DNA of 64,000 bases from Bugulina stolonifera (GCA_935421135.1 OW285189.1:16389072-16453071); one strand, 5' to 3'. Counted from the stretch's first letter, positions 11,571 through 24,694 are shown. A program made the numbers and translations. Notes: a model not told the origin generated them from the sequence alone.

Positions 11571-12085
11571 TATTATTGCAAGCCAACTTTCCAATCCTAT
11601 TGCTTAGTGTCTTATGCGTGAAATAACATGTACAGGTTTAGAAACACTAGGAGACTGAAGTACACTGTGTAGGTAAATGTTGTAGTAGGACACACAGCAA
11701 TATAAATGCAGAGTGTAGTGACTTGTAGTTAGTAATGTAATATTTCATCTATATCTTAGAGAAAAATAAGTATCCAATTTGTCTAATTACATCAAGCAGA
11801 TATTTACTTCTTGCTTTCCTAATTGCATAAAACATGGTCTGAACAAAGTTTGAAAAAGACAGCAGGTTTTCTTAATGCTTATTCTGCTTAGAATGTTTTT
11901 GTTGAGTATCACACAATAGTTTACAGCACCTGTGTTTGAATATAGCTTTACCATGCTGTTGAGTAAAATATCTCTTTCCTATTTACCACGCTTTGTACCA
12001 TAATTTTCAAGAGCTGATGTATGCAACATGTATGTATGCACATTTGGAGAGTACAGTACTTCTGATATACTTGCCTTTTGCCTAT

Positions 12086-12150
12086 GCTGTAATCAAGCCG
12101 ACAGCGAAGCTGAGTGCTGTAATCAAGCCGACAGCGAAGCTGAGTGCTGT
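12086..12150. repeat. 30-bp perfect tandem duplication
   Basis: The 30-bp unit beginning GCTGTAATCAAGCCGACAGC occurs twice without change, followed by the first 8 bp of a third copy. Confidence 0.9.
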
Positions 12151-12784
12151 AATGAGATGGCTACAGCCATTACAGTACCATACAAAACATATTCTATTTT
12201 GTAGCTATACTTTTATTGATACTAGTACTCAAATGCTTGCTAACATCGGTAGTCTTGGTCTGCAATCAGAGCTTTACTTTTACTCGTACTACTTGGTGAA
12301 TTATATAACCATGTACTCTACTTGTTCTTTGCTTGCACTTACATGTAGTTCTGCCTAAATTGCTATAAGTTACAGTATATGAATCTGTCAGCTGGGTGGG
12401 ATGCCTAAATACAGCTGTTTTTTGAATATTCAACAGAACATGTTCATAAAGGCATCACTTCACTGTCTCATGATACCTACATGTTTGAGTTATCCAAAGC
12501 TTTTTCAATATAGCTATACACAGCTAGCAGTAGGACTGTTAATGACATTTGTATCGGTCATGGAGCTAGTGAGGTAGCTTGCTTACCAATGTCAAATCAC
12601 ACTGTAATTGCTTTTAAGCTGTTGAGCTAGAATTCTCAATGCAGGTGTCAAGCAACCACAACTTTGAAGTGTCTATGGTGCTTGCATAATGCTGCAGGTG
12701 TTTACAACAATCTTCCAATGTTATAAAGGAGTGATTTTTTTTCTAATGTAGTTGCATTCCTTCTGTGCTGCAGCTGTATTCTTC

Positions 12785-13035
12785 TCCAACTTATGGTAGA
12801 GTTGTGCTCTCTATGTTTTTTATTTATCTTAGGGTTACATGTATCTGTTATCTATGTATTATATTTATGTTAGAGTGGTATTTGCTATTTTATATGCTAT
12901 TTATGTTGGAGTTGCATTCTCTATGTATTGTTCTTATGTCAGAGTTATGTCCTCTATCTATTTAATTTAGGTAAAGTTGTGCTCTCTTTGTGTTTTATTC
13001 ATGTTAGAGTTGTGTGCTCAATGTTTTACAGTTAT
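12785..13035. repeat. Degenerate ~40-bp tandem repeat
   Basis: About six diverged units built on TTATGTTAGAGTTGTGCTCT followed by CTATGT and a T-rich part. Several overlapping small frames here are by-products of the repeat. Confidence 0.65.
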
Positions 13036-13495
13036 TGGTACTGCTACAAATTGTTATTTTTATTGTTTGCAAGAAAATTGATAAATAAGATAATTTACTG
13101 TACATGGTAATATTACATTATTGGTCAAGTCTTGCAATAATGCTTCATTCACTGCTAGGAGTGCCTTCGGCAGCAATAACAATTAATGAGGTCAAACAAG
13201 AGTACATTAAGTGAAATTGATGGTATGTAAAATAGATTTCAATATGCTTCATTTCCAAAATATACATGTTTGCACATAATATCACAGAGTGCTCAAATGG
13301 GTTATGTAATAATATGAAACAATGTACATGCATAGGGCCTACAGTGTAAGCAATACAATATGCAGTTTTGTATAATATCTTCTTGTAATATATTACAATT
13401 ATGAATATTGTTTCTTAAAAAATATATAATAAACATAAAGGAAAGTATTGTCTTGACAAATAATTTATAGAATAAATATGCATGGTTGTAGCTAA

Positions 13496-16400
13496 CTAGA
13501 AAGGCCGGTTTGGCTGATAACCAACTTGTTCTACAAGCTGTACAAAGTCAGCATGCTTAGTGTAGTCTCTGGGTCTAACTAGGAACTTGATACTTAAGGG
13601 GGCGAGTGTTAGAGCGCCCAAAAGTTGCACCCCTCCCGCCAAATACATTCCAGCTGATAAGTTAACCTGTACTTGTAAATAGGCTGTAAAACAATTAAAA
13701 CGAATATACATGTAATTATGTGCTGTTGACACATCAATTGATGTTATTAACTGTTTTATGATAATATTTACGCTTTATGATGCATTAACTGGACTTACAT
13801 GTATTCAGTATGCTTTGAATTTTAATAGCTTCATAGAAAAATCTCTACGTTTGCTTAAAGAGCTACAGAAATGAAATTTTAATGTTTGGTGCATCTAGAC
13901 TTTAAGCCCTGAGGCTGCTATTTTACTTAATAAAAATTAGTTTGAATTACATCTATGTATCTAAATTAGACATGGATCTCTCTGCTAGATACCACATGTA
14001 CGAATAGCATACATGCATGTACAAGTTTAGCAGGACTATTACTGCATATTTTACTGCGTAAGTAATCCAATTTCAATATATCATATTAACACCCCTTATA
14101 TAGCAAAGTGGCCAGAGAGGAGTGTCTAGAGATGTGTGCAGTTGGTTCAGTACACAGGCACTGTTCACTGGCGCAGCTTCATTTTTCAAGGAAGTCAAGC
14201 TAGTGTCATGTAGTGATTAATGTGCCTGTTCACTGTGCTAACAGTGTAGGGATTAAGCGCAGCATAGCCTTTGGTTCAAACCTCAGCCTGGTTTGGGTTA
14301 TTTTCACTGATACTTCAAGCTGCTAATAAACAAATTTTTGACATGAAAAACATGACATATTATTATTATGATAATTATGCTTGAACTTACATGATAAGTA
14401 AGGGAAGATAATTCCACCAACACCTTCCACAAAGCTGACTATCATGAACATGTACACAGCTTGTGCTGGGGAAGTAACTTCCATACCAGCAGCAAATGTT
14501 GAAGCAATGTAAAGGGATTTAAAGAATCCGGAGACACCCATCAGAATTTGAAATTGGGCTGTAAAACAATAACTCATTCTTAATTATTCTAACGCCATCT
14601 TCAAGCATGCTAAAGGCCAGTTTTAGTAAAGATAAGACAACTAACACATTCAATATACATGTATATTATTGACTACAAGTTGATGAGAATATATAGGAAG
14701 TAAATATTAATATATCTATAGAACTTACTGATTGAAGGCTGAGTCAGCAGTAGGAAGGTAACAGAAGATGCCCCTATTATAGAGACTACATACATGAAAG
14801 AACCACAGAATGTGAAGAACCTGGCAATCAGCAGATAGAAGATTCCAGTAACAAGCTGTACTACACCCAGTATAGTTAAACCTGCAACATTCCATAGCAG
14901 TCACTAGGCTATATTGTATATGGACATCTACATGGTGCCTATTGATAGTAACCTAAATAGGAACATGAAAGGTTGGAAGTATGATAACATTCTACATTGA
15001 ATATACTTGATTCTAATATTTGCCATTGAAAAATTTTAAATAAATTATGCTTCACACAAATGGTTAAGGAGCACAACTCTAAAAGTGCAGATAACTCCAA
15101 AGTGTAGAGGTAACTAAATATAGAGGAAATAACTACTCACCTAGCACATACTGTTCATCAGTCAACTGTAGGCTCATCTTACTAAAGTCTCCTATGATGC
15201 TGTTAAACGCCACGTAACCTCCGGTTGTGATGAATGATGTAAGTAGAAAGTTCAGAGCCTGAAATTAAATGTTTAATATTTTTATATTATAGGAGTTATT
15301 AATAGTACATGTAAATAAAAACTTATCGACTGAAACTTACCAGTTTAACTTCCCATAATTAATCTCAGGCAAGGAAGCTGAAGAGATCAGAATTTTTGCT
15401 AATTTGGAGTAGAGAATAGGGTCAAGATAGCGCAGGAGCATTTTTAGACTGAATGCACTTCTTAACATCACCGATGACCCTTACTGGATCTTGGATCTTC
15501 CGCATGAAAATCTAGAGCCTTAGTCACTAGGCTAGACTGCTATATAAATTATAGTGAACATCACCTGTGTATTTAGGATGAAATTATCAATACTTTAGCA
15601 TCAACCATTTTAAACCTTTTGTCTAATATTTCTCTACTTGTAGAACAATAATGGAGTACGTGCTGTAGTCTTGGTGTAAGGACCTTATTTGGTGATTATC
15701 CACTCTACAGCTGATCCCTATACAACTTCAATTATAAAAAATCGATGCAAATGTGAAGAATTTGACATAAAATAAATTGTTCTTTTCAGAATCAGCATGA
15801 CTTACTGCTTTGGTACGGAAAACTTGTTTAACAGACTGTTTCGCCTGATGTGAACTGTCTAGCATGTTGGCAATGCTGTGTCCCCTACTGTCTCTAACTA
15901 TCTCATACACACTTGGAGATTTGTCTAGGGATGTCTGGCTGGTAGTTTCAGGCGATGCATCAGTTGTACTATTGGTAGACGATATTGTACTAATACTTTC
16001 AGTTTCTCCAAACTCATTTTGCTGTTTGGTCTCCTGTGGGAAATGAGAAAAGCCTTTAAAGCTTCTAGGACCGACAATGCAATGTAAGCAACTGATCAGA
16101 GTCCAAAGTTCCTTACAGAGCGTCTATCACCATTGGAAATTATACTAAACATGTTTGCTCATTAATTCTAATAGTTTAAATTAGGCTGTTATTTGGAGCG
16201 AATTCCTGTTGACATCACGACACATGAGTGGTATGTGTTCCATTCTCTCAACCCTAAATGGTACATCTGCACACAGCCATTTCCTGAAAGCACAATCTAA
16301 CGACAAGTGCAAACTACAGTCATATATCCTTGATAGCAAAAGTTACACATAATTATTGTAATAGCTTTATATTCTAGAATAAATACACACAGGGCCTCTA

Positions 16401-18593
16401 CGTCACTGAATCATCACCTAATTGCCTATCACAGTGAACAGAACATGCTACCTACTACTACACAAGCTCAGCAACCTTGAAAGAGGAAATTACACCAGTG
16501 CGCAGTAGACATGCTCTGAGCTAGCTGCACACAAGGCACCCTTAGTATTATTGTCACCTTGCTATATAGTAAGGTGGCCATAGTAGAGGCCCCGGTTCAA
16601 GCCCCAGTCAGGGACTTGTGAAACAAGTCTCTGAATGCTTTTAAAATAAATTATTTGCTGAAAAAATATCTAATATAAAAATGGCTAAACCCCCTAGTAA
16701 TATGAGTGTTTTATGCCGCATCTTTGTTTATCTAAATCTATGTTTTACCTTGACATCGCTGTCCGATGTTGTATTTAATACTTCAGCATAGTAATCCTGC
16801 ATCATACTCGCTATGCTTATACTTCTTAGTAACTCCTTCTTCTTAGATAGAACTGTCCCTAGTTCCAAGGGTTCCTTGTTACCATGGTTACTGGGGTGAC
16901 TGTGTGTTGTTGCTAACCTCATATTCCCAGCATCTAAGGTTTTATACCTGCCGCTAGTTTCGGATAAAAATGCTGACTGCATGTCATAGATGCCTTGCTT
17001 TTTATCTGTTGAATGGAATTATAGTGATCAAAACATCAAATGCAGTATCAAACATCAACTGTGATAAATGCACCAATTCTAATTGTAGGTTGCTGACTGT
17101 ACTATAACTTGTACCGTAGCTAAGATGTCACCGATAATTAGGTTATAAATTATTAATGCAATGTCTTTATTGATCACTTAGAACTAAAGTAGAGTAAATC
17201 CATCTAGCACACCTACTGACCTGTGAACTTGAGGCTAATGTTGTTAGCCTTAGGACTAGATTTCACATCATCACATTCTACTTTGTTAGGTAAGAAGAGT
17301 AAACCAGTAATAACATTCAGAAGCATGGAACCCGAGCAGATTAGAAACGTCTTTGAGAAACCTAGTGATGCTATAGCTATACCTGGGGAGATAAAATATG
17401 AATAAGTTATTGAAGCATCATGCCAGCATACATTGTAATTCTAAAATATTATCATTATTGATGGTGTAAAATTAGTTTCAATTATTAATTTCAACAATCA
17501 AATACGACTTCAAACCCCTCATATTATAATTGAATACCACCCAAAACGAGACGTGTTATATTCATTCATAGACTAATGACTAAATCCGTACCTATAACTT
17601 GGGGTGTAGCTAGAACCCCTATGTTCTGACACACTGTGATGGCAGCATACGGAGCCAGTTGAGACCCTGGAAAGTACTTAGACAGCACGGAGTAGGTCCC
17701 TGCTGAAAGGAATGCTGCTCCAAGACCTATGTATGTGCAGCAAGTATAAGTGTATAGTATTTGTTATTATTCATTTTATTGCATATACAGCTAAAGTAGA
17801 GGTCTGTATTCAAGGTAAACATTTTAGTGCAGGCAACTTACACAAGTCATGTTATACAGTGAAGGTCATGCATATCTACTATCTATGATGGTGATTGGGT
17901 CTTTTAAACAATATTGTTTTAAATGTTTATTGCCGAAAATAGCAATCACAACTATTTTTGCAAGCTCAGCCGAAACAAGGATTCAAAGTTTCATGTGCAC
18001 AAACATCTCTGTCAATTGTAGAACACTGCTGATCTCTCTTATGCCCACCTGAAATGACTCCGTTAGCCAGAATTCCTTGCCAAGCTTCAGTTGTAAAGGC
18101 TGTACCTGCCATACCACCCGCAGTGAGAAATCCTCCAATTATCTGAGTCCATCTTTCCCCAATTCTCTTATTCAACATTATAGTTGGAAAGGCTAAACAA
18201 CAAGTACAATAAATACAACTACAGTAGTTGTATTCTAAAATACAAATTTTTACATGCTTTTGGCACATTTCTAGCATGAAGCTTTAATGTTTCAATTTAT
18301 GAACAAAAATATAAATTTGTAGATAAGAAAAATACTATGTAGGATGATTACTGAAATGTGAGAAAAGGATTAAGATTAGGATTAATGCTCAACTTACCCG
18401 AAAGATTAGCCATAGATATCTGTACTGCTCCTATACTAGAAGATAAGGTACGATCACTATACCTCCCAACATAATAAATAGAGAATAATGAGAGAGTCCC
18501 AGATATGAATCCAGCTCGTAAAATCTGTGAAAAACAAGCAGCTACTAACACAACCCACTTGTAACCTTTCTTCTCATTTCTACAACACGCCAT
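13496..18593 (-). CDS. Monocarboxylate-transporter-like MFS protein (SLC16-type)
   Basis: Ten exons join in frame to 582 residues: 18398-18593, 18049-18192, 17592-17726, 17221-17382, 16749-17005, 15806-16033, 15141-15258, 14729-14881, 14391-14558, 13496-13683. All junctions are GT-AG with matching phases. The product should be a plasma-membrane H+-coupled carrier of lactate, pyruvate or related acids, or another SLC16 substrate. Exon 1 gives TM1, with KKGYKWVV in the place of the family's acidic-Gly-aromatic-Gly-Trp motif, so the usual acidic residue is replaced. Exon 3 (GLGAAFLSAGTYSVLSKYFP) matches the TM4-TM5 GLG...YF region. TM1-6 lie in exons 1-4. Exons 5-6 form a hydrophilic loop of about 180 residues, and exons 7-10 supply TM7-12 and a short tail ending VGYQPNRPF. 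The 6+6 layout with a long central loop is typical of SLC16. The substrate cannot be told. Confidence 0.87.
14099..14300. mobile_element. SINE-like repeat in transporter intron 9
   Basis: It contains ATAGCAAAGTGGCCAGA, related to the head of copies near 7427 and 16567, and GGTTCAAACC at 14273-14282, a good Pol III B box. It lies in the intron between exons 10 and 9 of the minus-strand transporter gene. Confidence 0.45.
15440..15550 (-). mobile_element. tRNA-SINE-like fragment
   Basis: On the minus strand, TAGCCTAGTGACTAAGGC resembles a tRNA-derived A-box region, followed about 30 bp later by a degenerate B box (GGAAGATCCAAG). It lies in the transporter intron between exons 7 and 6. Confidence 0.3.
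16560..16710. mobile_element. SINE-like repeat, fullest copy
   Basis: Head ATAGTAAGGTGGCCATA (shared exactly with 7426-7442), then GGTTCAAGCC at 16594-16603 as a B box, then CAGTCAGGGACTTG, and a tail ATAAAAATGGCTAAACCCCC. The tail recurs near 1340 and 21297. It lies in the transporter intron between exons 6 and 5. Confidence 0.5.
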
Positions 18594-21500
18594 GCTGTAT
18601 GGTTTTGTATATACAATATACTAAGCTCCAAGTTTTTATATTAATTTTTATATAATAATTTTTCAATGGAGTAACAAGAGGTTGTACAATGTAAATGGTA
18701 GGCATTGGAATTGGCTGCTAACTGGGCTACTGTTTGTAGTACATGTAGACGTGTCCTTTTATACTTGTAGGCATACATGTTTGGCAGTTACAACATAATG
18801 ATTAAGCAGTAATTGTGTACATTTCACGCATAAAATGTATAATTTTGACTCACTGCCTAAATGTACAAATGTTTAATGAGGAACCCTTATACTGTCATGC
18901 TTTAATTAACAGCTGTGTATTGGAATTAGTCACAATTGTTTTAGCTACAGTTACACCATAGGATTATTAGCCCTAAGCTGGAAAGGGCTTTGTCACATTG
19001 GTGTCTGTGTCGTGGCGTGTTTGTAACCTCATTGTACTAGTGTTATATCACTGCTGTAACAATGTCTTGTGACGTCTTGTCACTGAACTTTGGACAATAT
19101 GCAACAAGCAATAGAGGTAGTATTGTGTGACAAAGTTTATGCAGTGTTTCGTTTTGTTGTCATGCGTTGTACAGATTTCTTCCTAAAACATTTACTGCCA
19201 CTGTAGCATAATATTAGTTCTGGTTTTGAAATTTTTACTGTTCCAGTGAAGTGACTACTGATGTTGTGCCAATGTTGACGTGAGCTCACGAGAAAGCACA
19301 GAGTGGGCTTACACAGCAGAGCTGTGTCAACACATTGTTTATAGTGAGAATGCTACTTTATAAGCTGGGAGAGTGAAATCTATGAGTAAGAGAGGTTTGA
19401 GTCAATGCTCAACAGTGTCTTTCACTAATATGTTTACTCATTCACTATATCAATACAATCTAACAAAAAAATTTATGCCTGTACATGTATAATAATGCTA
19501 ATTACAGCACAATAAATTTACATGCCAGCCTATTCATCTTGACACCTGAAATATTTTTCAATAAACAGCACTGACAAATCTGTCAATGTATACGAGTGAA
19601 GTGAGTTTGATGTAGGCCTATTCTACACTTCTCAAAACAACAGTTTTAAAAAAGGTCATGAATTAGAGCAAACGACTTGCTGTGTAACCACCGTGAGCAA
19701 AAGCTGATTACCTCTAGCCGCATCCTCTAACTCAGTAACACAGTTTGACAAGCTGTGATTCAATAGAGCATAACAAATGAAACATACTATATATGACATT
19801 GCAGAGTCTAGCATTTACAAAATTTATATTATTTAAATTAACTTCCTTGATGCAGTGTGAATTATTGGCATGTGCTTGTACTTGATGTATAATATTATGC
19901 TATTAATATAATGATTACAATTCAATACGAATGTTATAGGATGTAAGCAGGTGCATGTACACTTATATAGTATAAATGGTTTAGGAATGGCTTCAGATAG
20001 CCAATTGAAATAGTGCAAAAGTGAAGCTGGGGGGGGGGGGGAACTCCAATGAAATTGATCATAATAATTTGGAAGGTTTAGCGAAGAATTTATAATTTGA
20101 GCACTTTGAGAAAGATTGAGAAAATTATTAATATGACAATTTTGTGAGATGTTATTACATTGTATTTCATGTACTTTGACATCATCAAGGATGAGAGCAG
20201 GACATCCTGAACAAGAACACTACAAAACATAGTGTCTTCCCCTGTTATCTATCAATATTTTAGTGTTCTAGAAACAGGTGGTTGACTTAATAGATGATGG
20301 CATAAACATCAGTACCAAATAGCTAAGAGGATTAGTTGAATCGCAATCCTTAATTATATGGATAAAGGATGTTGCTATAAGACAGGAGAAAGTAACTCCA
20401 ACTGTGAATAACTGGTTATTAACATAATAGCTATATTTGTTATAATTAGAACCACAGATGAGCTGAAAATTATACACTATAAAAGCTGTTACCAATTTGA
20501 AATTGTCCAGGCTTTATTTCTGCTCAGTGCTTAGAGGTCAGACAACTCCAATGTACATAAAATTGTGGTGCTATGCAGTATTTACAGTACTAATGTAAAC
20601 TGTTATCTACTTTTAGGATTTCAGTGTGTATATAATTGTCTTTTATTATTTGTCAGTAAAATTAGAAATAAATATTTATTTTATCACAATAGTCTGGCTT
20701 ACTTGAAACTTTGGGAAATAACAACACAATAGTAAATAATATACAACACAAAGTAAATAGTGTACAACACATGTACATAGGTGTACATAGATGTAATATT
20801 ATGTCACCTAAGATAAAATAATGTAACAAAGGCTGCATTTGTGTAACATTCCAATACAGCTATGCTTACTAAAAACTTAACCTATGCTGTCATCATACAT
20901 GTAACATTAAACATTGTACTCAGTGATGTTGATGCATTGGACAATTTTCATGGGAACTCATCTACACTGGTAAGCTAATGCTATATTTGAAATAAATACC
21001 TGCTCCATGTAAAGAGAAATTGGGGAATATAAAGAATGGTGCATATAACACACTACATGATAGCCTTTGTAGTCATATTGTTAATTTCAATGTACAATAG
21101 TATTTTTGTGTACAAGATAAACTGAAAATTATGGAAGGTTGTTTATGGAGAGAACTTCATGGGAACTTCTCAACAGATCACATGCTTTTGAAAAAGTTCT
21201 GGGGGGGGGGGGGGGGGAAGGAGCCCAGTAAAACTTTTACAAAAAAAGCACTACATGTATATACTCTTAAATTCCTTGCATAAAAGCATCATAAATATAA
21301 AAATTGGCCAAACCCCTAACATCCTAAAAGGTCATATTTGCAAAAAGGTTCACCGACTACCAACAATAAGCTGGCTGCTCTTATCTCTTGCAGATCATTG
21401 CATCATTATATGATTGTATGCTTCATTTTTACCCATTGAAAAATATACAGTTTGTGATGCATATGATTTTCTAACAGAGCTGGAGGGCCACCAAAAATGG

Positions 21501-21927
21501 AAAAAAGGGTCGCATGTGACCTTGATACCGTAGTTAGGCCACATCTAGGCTAGTACATGCTGCACATGAATATGTAGGAAGTTTTAATAGAGCCACTGAG
21601 TACTGGCAAGTCTGTTTATACTTACAAACTTATTCCAAGTCTAAGGGATGGCAGATTACATTGTAGGTACAATAGCTGGATGTGTTTGTTTAAATGGGCT
21701 GTAACATAAGCATAATTATTATTGAAATTTGACATTCTAAACTTCACTATATTTATACAGTGTATACTATGGATATACATGTAGCAGTAATCTGAAATAA
21801 CACCATTCAGGAAACAGCTGGTCATCAAATAAACCTGTACTCTAAGTATCTGGAGGTTGTAAGCTACTACAGCTAAACATTGGAGAGTTGTCTGTCAAAT
21901 AAGAAAGCCGAGGCTGGAGATTCAAAG
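18594..21927. other. Intergenic between transporter and tandem gene array
   Basis: No supported gene. Contents include G tracts at 20029-20041 (13 G) and 21201-21217 (17 G) and a repeat tail near 21290-21325. The left edge must include the divergent promoter of the minus-strand transporter, but no clear TATA box is visible. Confidence 0.55.
21201..21217. repeat. Poly-G tract
   Basis: Seventeen consecutive G residues. Similar G or C tracts occur at 20029-20041, 22265-22290 (interrupted by T), 39967-39984 and 61296-61316. Confidence 0.95.
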
Positions 21928-24694
21928 ATGGAGAGAGTTTGGATCAACATGCTGACCATATTTGCTCTTCAAGGTATTTCATAGATTTAATATAGGTCTA
22001 AATGTATTTACATGTAGTAGAGTATTAGATAACAGTAGAATTAAACTTTGTTTACTTTCTATGCAAAATATCTTTTATTACATAATTATAGTTCTACATG
22101 TATTGACTACATGAAGATCTTACTGTTATTTGCCAATCACTAACCTGATTGTAACCTGTAACTTTATAAGTTTTTTTTAATTATGATAGCTGGTCTAAGG
22201 CTACTAATGGGTATTACTGCTGGAGTTTACTAAAGCTGTGCTAGGACTGTCTATATGTGGTGATTGGGGTGGGGGTGGGGGGGGGGGGGGATAAGAGCGC
22301 ACAACGTACAAGATGAAGAGAATACAACTTCCTTGTAGTAAAGATTCGCTACATTATAACATAATGAGTTTAATGACGACTTTTGCTGTGCAGTTTGTGC
22401 AAAGAAATGCCTCCTTACTGGAGTGGAGTCAAACATGAACCTGAAGATTCTACCCTCATCAGAGACAGATTGTGTGTTATTACTTATTTAGGTGGAGCCG
22501 TTTGTATAGTTAAGTTCTGTAATACTTACACTGGAGAAGGATGTACTAGTGGTGGACCAATTAGTTTCACATATACAGGAGACAAAACTTCTGCTAACTC
22601 ACTCTGCAGTAATACATACCAGTAAGTTATTTATTTTATTACATGTATTTTATATTTTGCTTCATTAACACCTACAATGTACATAGCAGTTCTATGTTGC
22701 TTCAAGATGATAGTAAATATTTTAGAAAAAAGTAGCTGTGCATAATGCCATTGTCTCGGCTTTATCACTCCTTATATAAGCAACTGTGTGTAGCATTACA
22801 TGGATATAATGTACAATCAACTATTAGAAGGGTCTATGTATTTTTGGTTATAATTACAGCTTAACTTACAGCTCCCTCACTTACTTGATCAGTATTTTTT
22901 CTATTACATGTACATTTTTACATTTATTGCAGGTTGGTGATTGACCTACCTCCTGGTAGAAAAAGGTTTACTTGCAAGTTTAGAATGGATTTGCCACTAG
23001 AAGATGAGTATATATACAGTATTTCAGATTCACCCAATGTTACTCGTAAGTTAGCCTTAGTTACAGGAGAAATATAACTCTTTCTACAATGTAATAGTTT
23101 TAGATGGAATGTTTTACTCAATATAAAATATGCTGGAAAGAATTAACTTCTTAGGAAAATGCAATTTGTAATAATATATTAAAGCTGAAAATAGTTTGAA
23201 ACTATTGAATGTGCGACTGTTCGGAAAAGACAGTTTGACAGGATGTTTTGAAAGTGGACAGTTCAACACCGGACAGTTCGAAAAGCCTAAACCCAAACCC
23301 CAACTACCAGATTTCAACTAATTTATATTTTTAATACTATTTTTTTCATTTACCTAATTAAATTAATTAATTAAAATTAATTATCTGCAAGTTGTGTTCT
23401 TTTAAATGTAATCTACACAGTCTTGAATTGTCCTGTTTCAAACTGTCCAGTTGTGAAACGTCCTGCCGTCTTTATCGAAATGTCCCTTTACCTAAACTAT
23501 TACAGATGCAACTTTAACAAATGCATACATTTCCGGCTATGGCTTTGGTGCTTACATCACGACTCAAGTTGGGACAACTCATGCCTCCCAATCTAACTAC
23601 TTCAGTTTGGAAACTTTACATAAAAGTCCGTCTGACCACCATGACAGGTATTGGATAAAAATGACCCTTGATCTCCAAGCCAGTGCTACTGCTAGTTTGT
23701 TAAAACAATTGGGTAGCTTTAGATTTATGTATTTACAACACATACCACTTGTCTCTAGGCATAATTAGTGGAGAGACAAAATCCAGGATCCTAAGGCATG
23801 TGTGTGCCAGTAGGTAGACATGCCCCTATCTCAGGGGGACTTGAAACTTAAACTATTCATGCCACGGATAAAGGTAAATACAATTTAAAAGGTAATTTTA
23901 TATGAACATTTCAAATTTGTCACTAAAAATAAAAAATACATTATGCAAACACGTTTTTAGAGCAGTTTTTAAAGACATCCACTGTCCAATCAGAAGTGGA
24001 TTATTCTGCAGAAGATGGCAATTAGAAATCTCCTTTCACATTTCCAATTATTAGTATAAACCTGTGAATAAGTAGAATATGGAAATTAATAATTACTGTT
24101 TTACGATAAGATAAACAATAGGTTATATTATCCAATCATTGTGCACAATTTTACTTCGGTTACGAGTGTTGTTATTAGACATGTGAAAGGAGGTTTCTAA
24201 TTGCCATCTACTGCAGAATATCACTGTGATGTCACAGTGTATATTTTCCAAAAAAAAACTGCTCCATAAACGTGTTTGCAAGTTGTATTTTTTATTTTTA
24301 GTGACAAATTTGAAAGGTTTATATCAAATTACCTTAAAAATTGTATTTACCTTTATCCGTGGCAGGGATAGTTTAAAACAAATTTTATATGTTGGTGCAA
24401 AACATGTAAAACAAAGACTGGTCATTTATTTTTTAGGCATGCAGTCAGTCTTAAAGTTTTAATGATTGCAATCATCATCATGTTTTATATTTTAGCTATG
24501 TGGAGTATATAGTACACCATGACAAACTAGAAATAACTTCAACAACCGGTACAAAAATGGTGGTTGCCAATCCTTTCTGGTTCAAGCCTAGTTCTGACCA
24601 GAAAATGTATGTTGGAGTGAACAGAAGATATGCAGATTCAACAAGAATGGGATCTGGTGTCTGTGAAGTCAGATGTTTCTCATACACCCCTTGA
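21928..24694 (+). CDS. Six-Cys secreted tandem-array protein, copy 1
   Basis: Exons 21928-21973, 22492-22621, 22933-23045, 23506-23647, 24496-24694 give 209 residues. Exon 1 encodes only the signal peptide (MERVWINMLTIFALQ). Exon 2 carries CNTYTGEGC and SLC, exon 3 LVIDLPPG, a TCKF cysteine and YIYSISDSPN, exon 4 AYISGYGFGAY and an HHD end, exon 5 ANPFWFKP, MYVGVNRRYAD and GVCEVRC. Introns are phase 1, 2, 1, 2. The six family cysteines suggest three disulfides in a secreted domain of beta-type composition; an extra Cys sits before the first family Cys in exon 2. Intron 4 is long (848 bp) because it holds a 521-bp foldback element. I do not recognise the domain; an extracellular binding or structural role is only inferred from the signal peptide and disulfides. 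Confidence 0.85.
22265..22290. repeat. G-rich tract in intron 1 of copy 1
   Basis: Runs of 4, 5 and 16 G separated by single T residues. On the transcribed sense strand this could form a G-quadruplex. Confidence 0.9.
23852..24372. mobile_element. Foldback MITE flanked by TTAA (piggyBac-like)
   Basis: A 521-bp palindrome lies between TTAA at 23848-23851 and TTAA at 24373-24376. The arms begin ACTAT-TCATGCCACGG (left) and, reverse-complemented, ACTAT-CCCTGCCACGG (right). They stay paired for about 190 bp each, including shared ATAAAGGTAAATACAATTT, CAAATTTGTCACTAAAAATA and GATGGCAATTAGAAA blocks. There is no coding capacity. TTAA target duplication is the hallmark of piggyBac-type transposition. 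It sits wholly within intron 4 of array copy 1 and explains that intron's extra length. Confidence 0.8.

Larger units (their letters stand above)
11571..13495. other. Intergenic, two tandem repeats, no gene
   Basis: Only short unsupported frames are present. The stretch holds the 30-bp duplication at 12086-12150 and the degenerate repeat at 12785-13035. Confidence 0.6.

Noticed and set aside
22383..22491. Extension of copy 1 exon 2 upstream to an ATG at 22408
   Set aside because: All other copies splice exon 2 at a position equivalent to 22492 in phase 1, and the upstream part lacks family similarity and a signal peptide.
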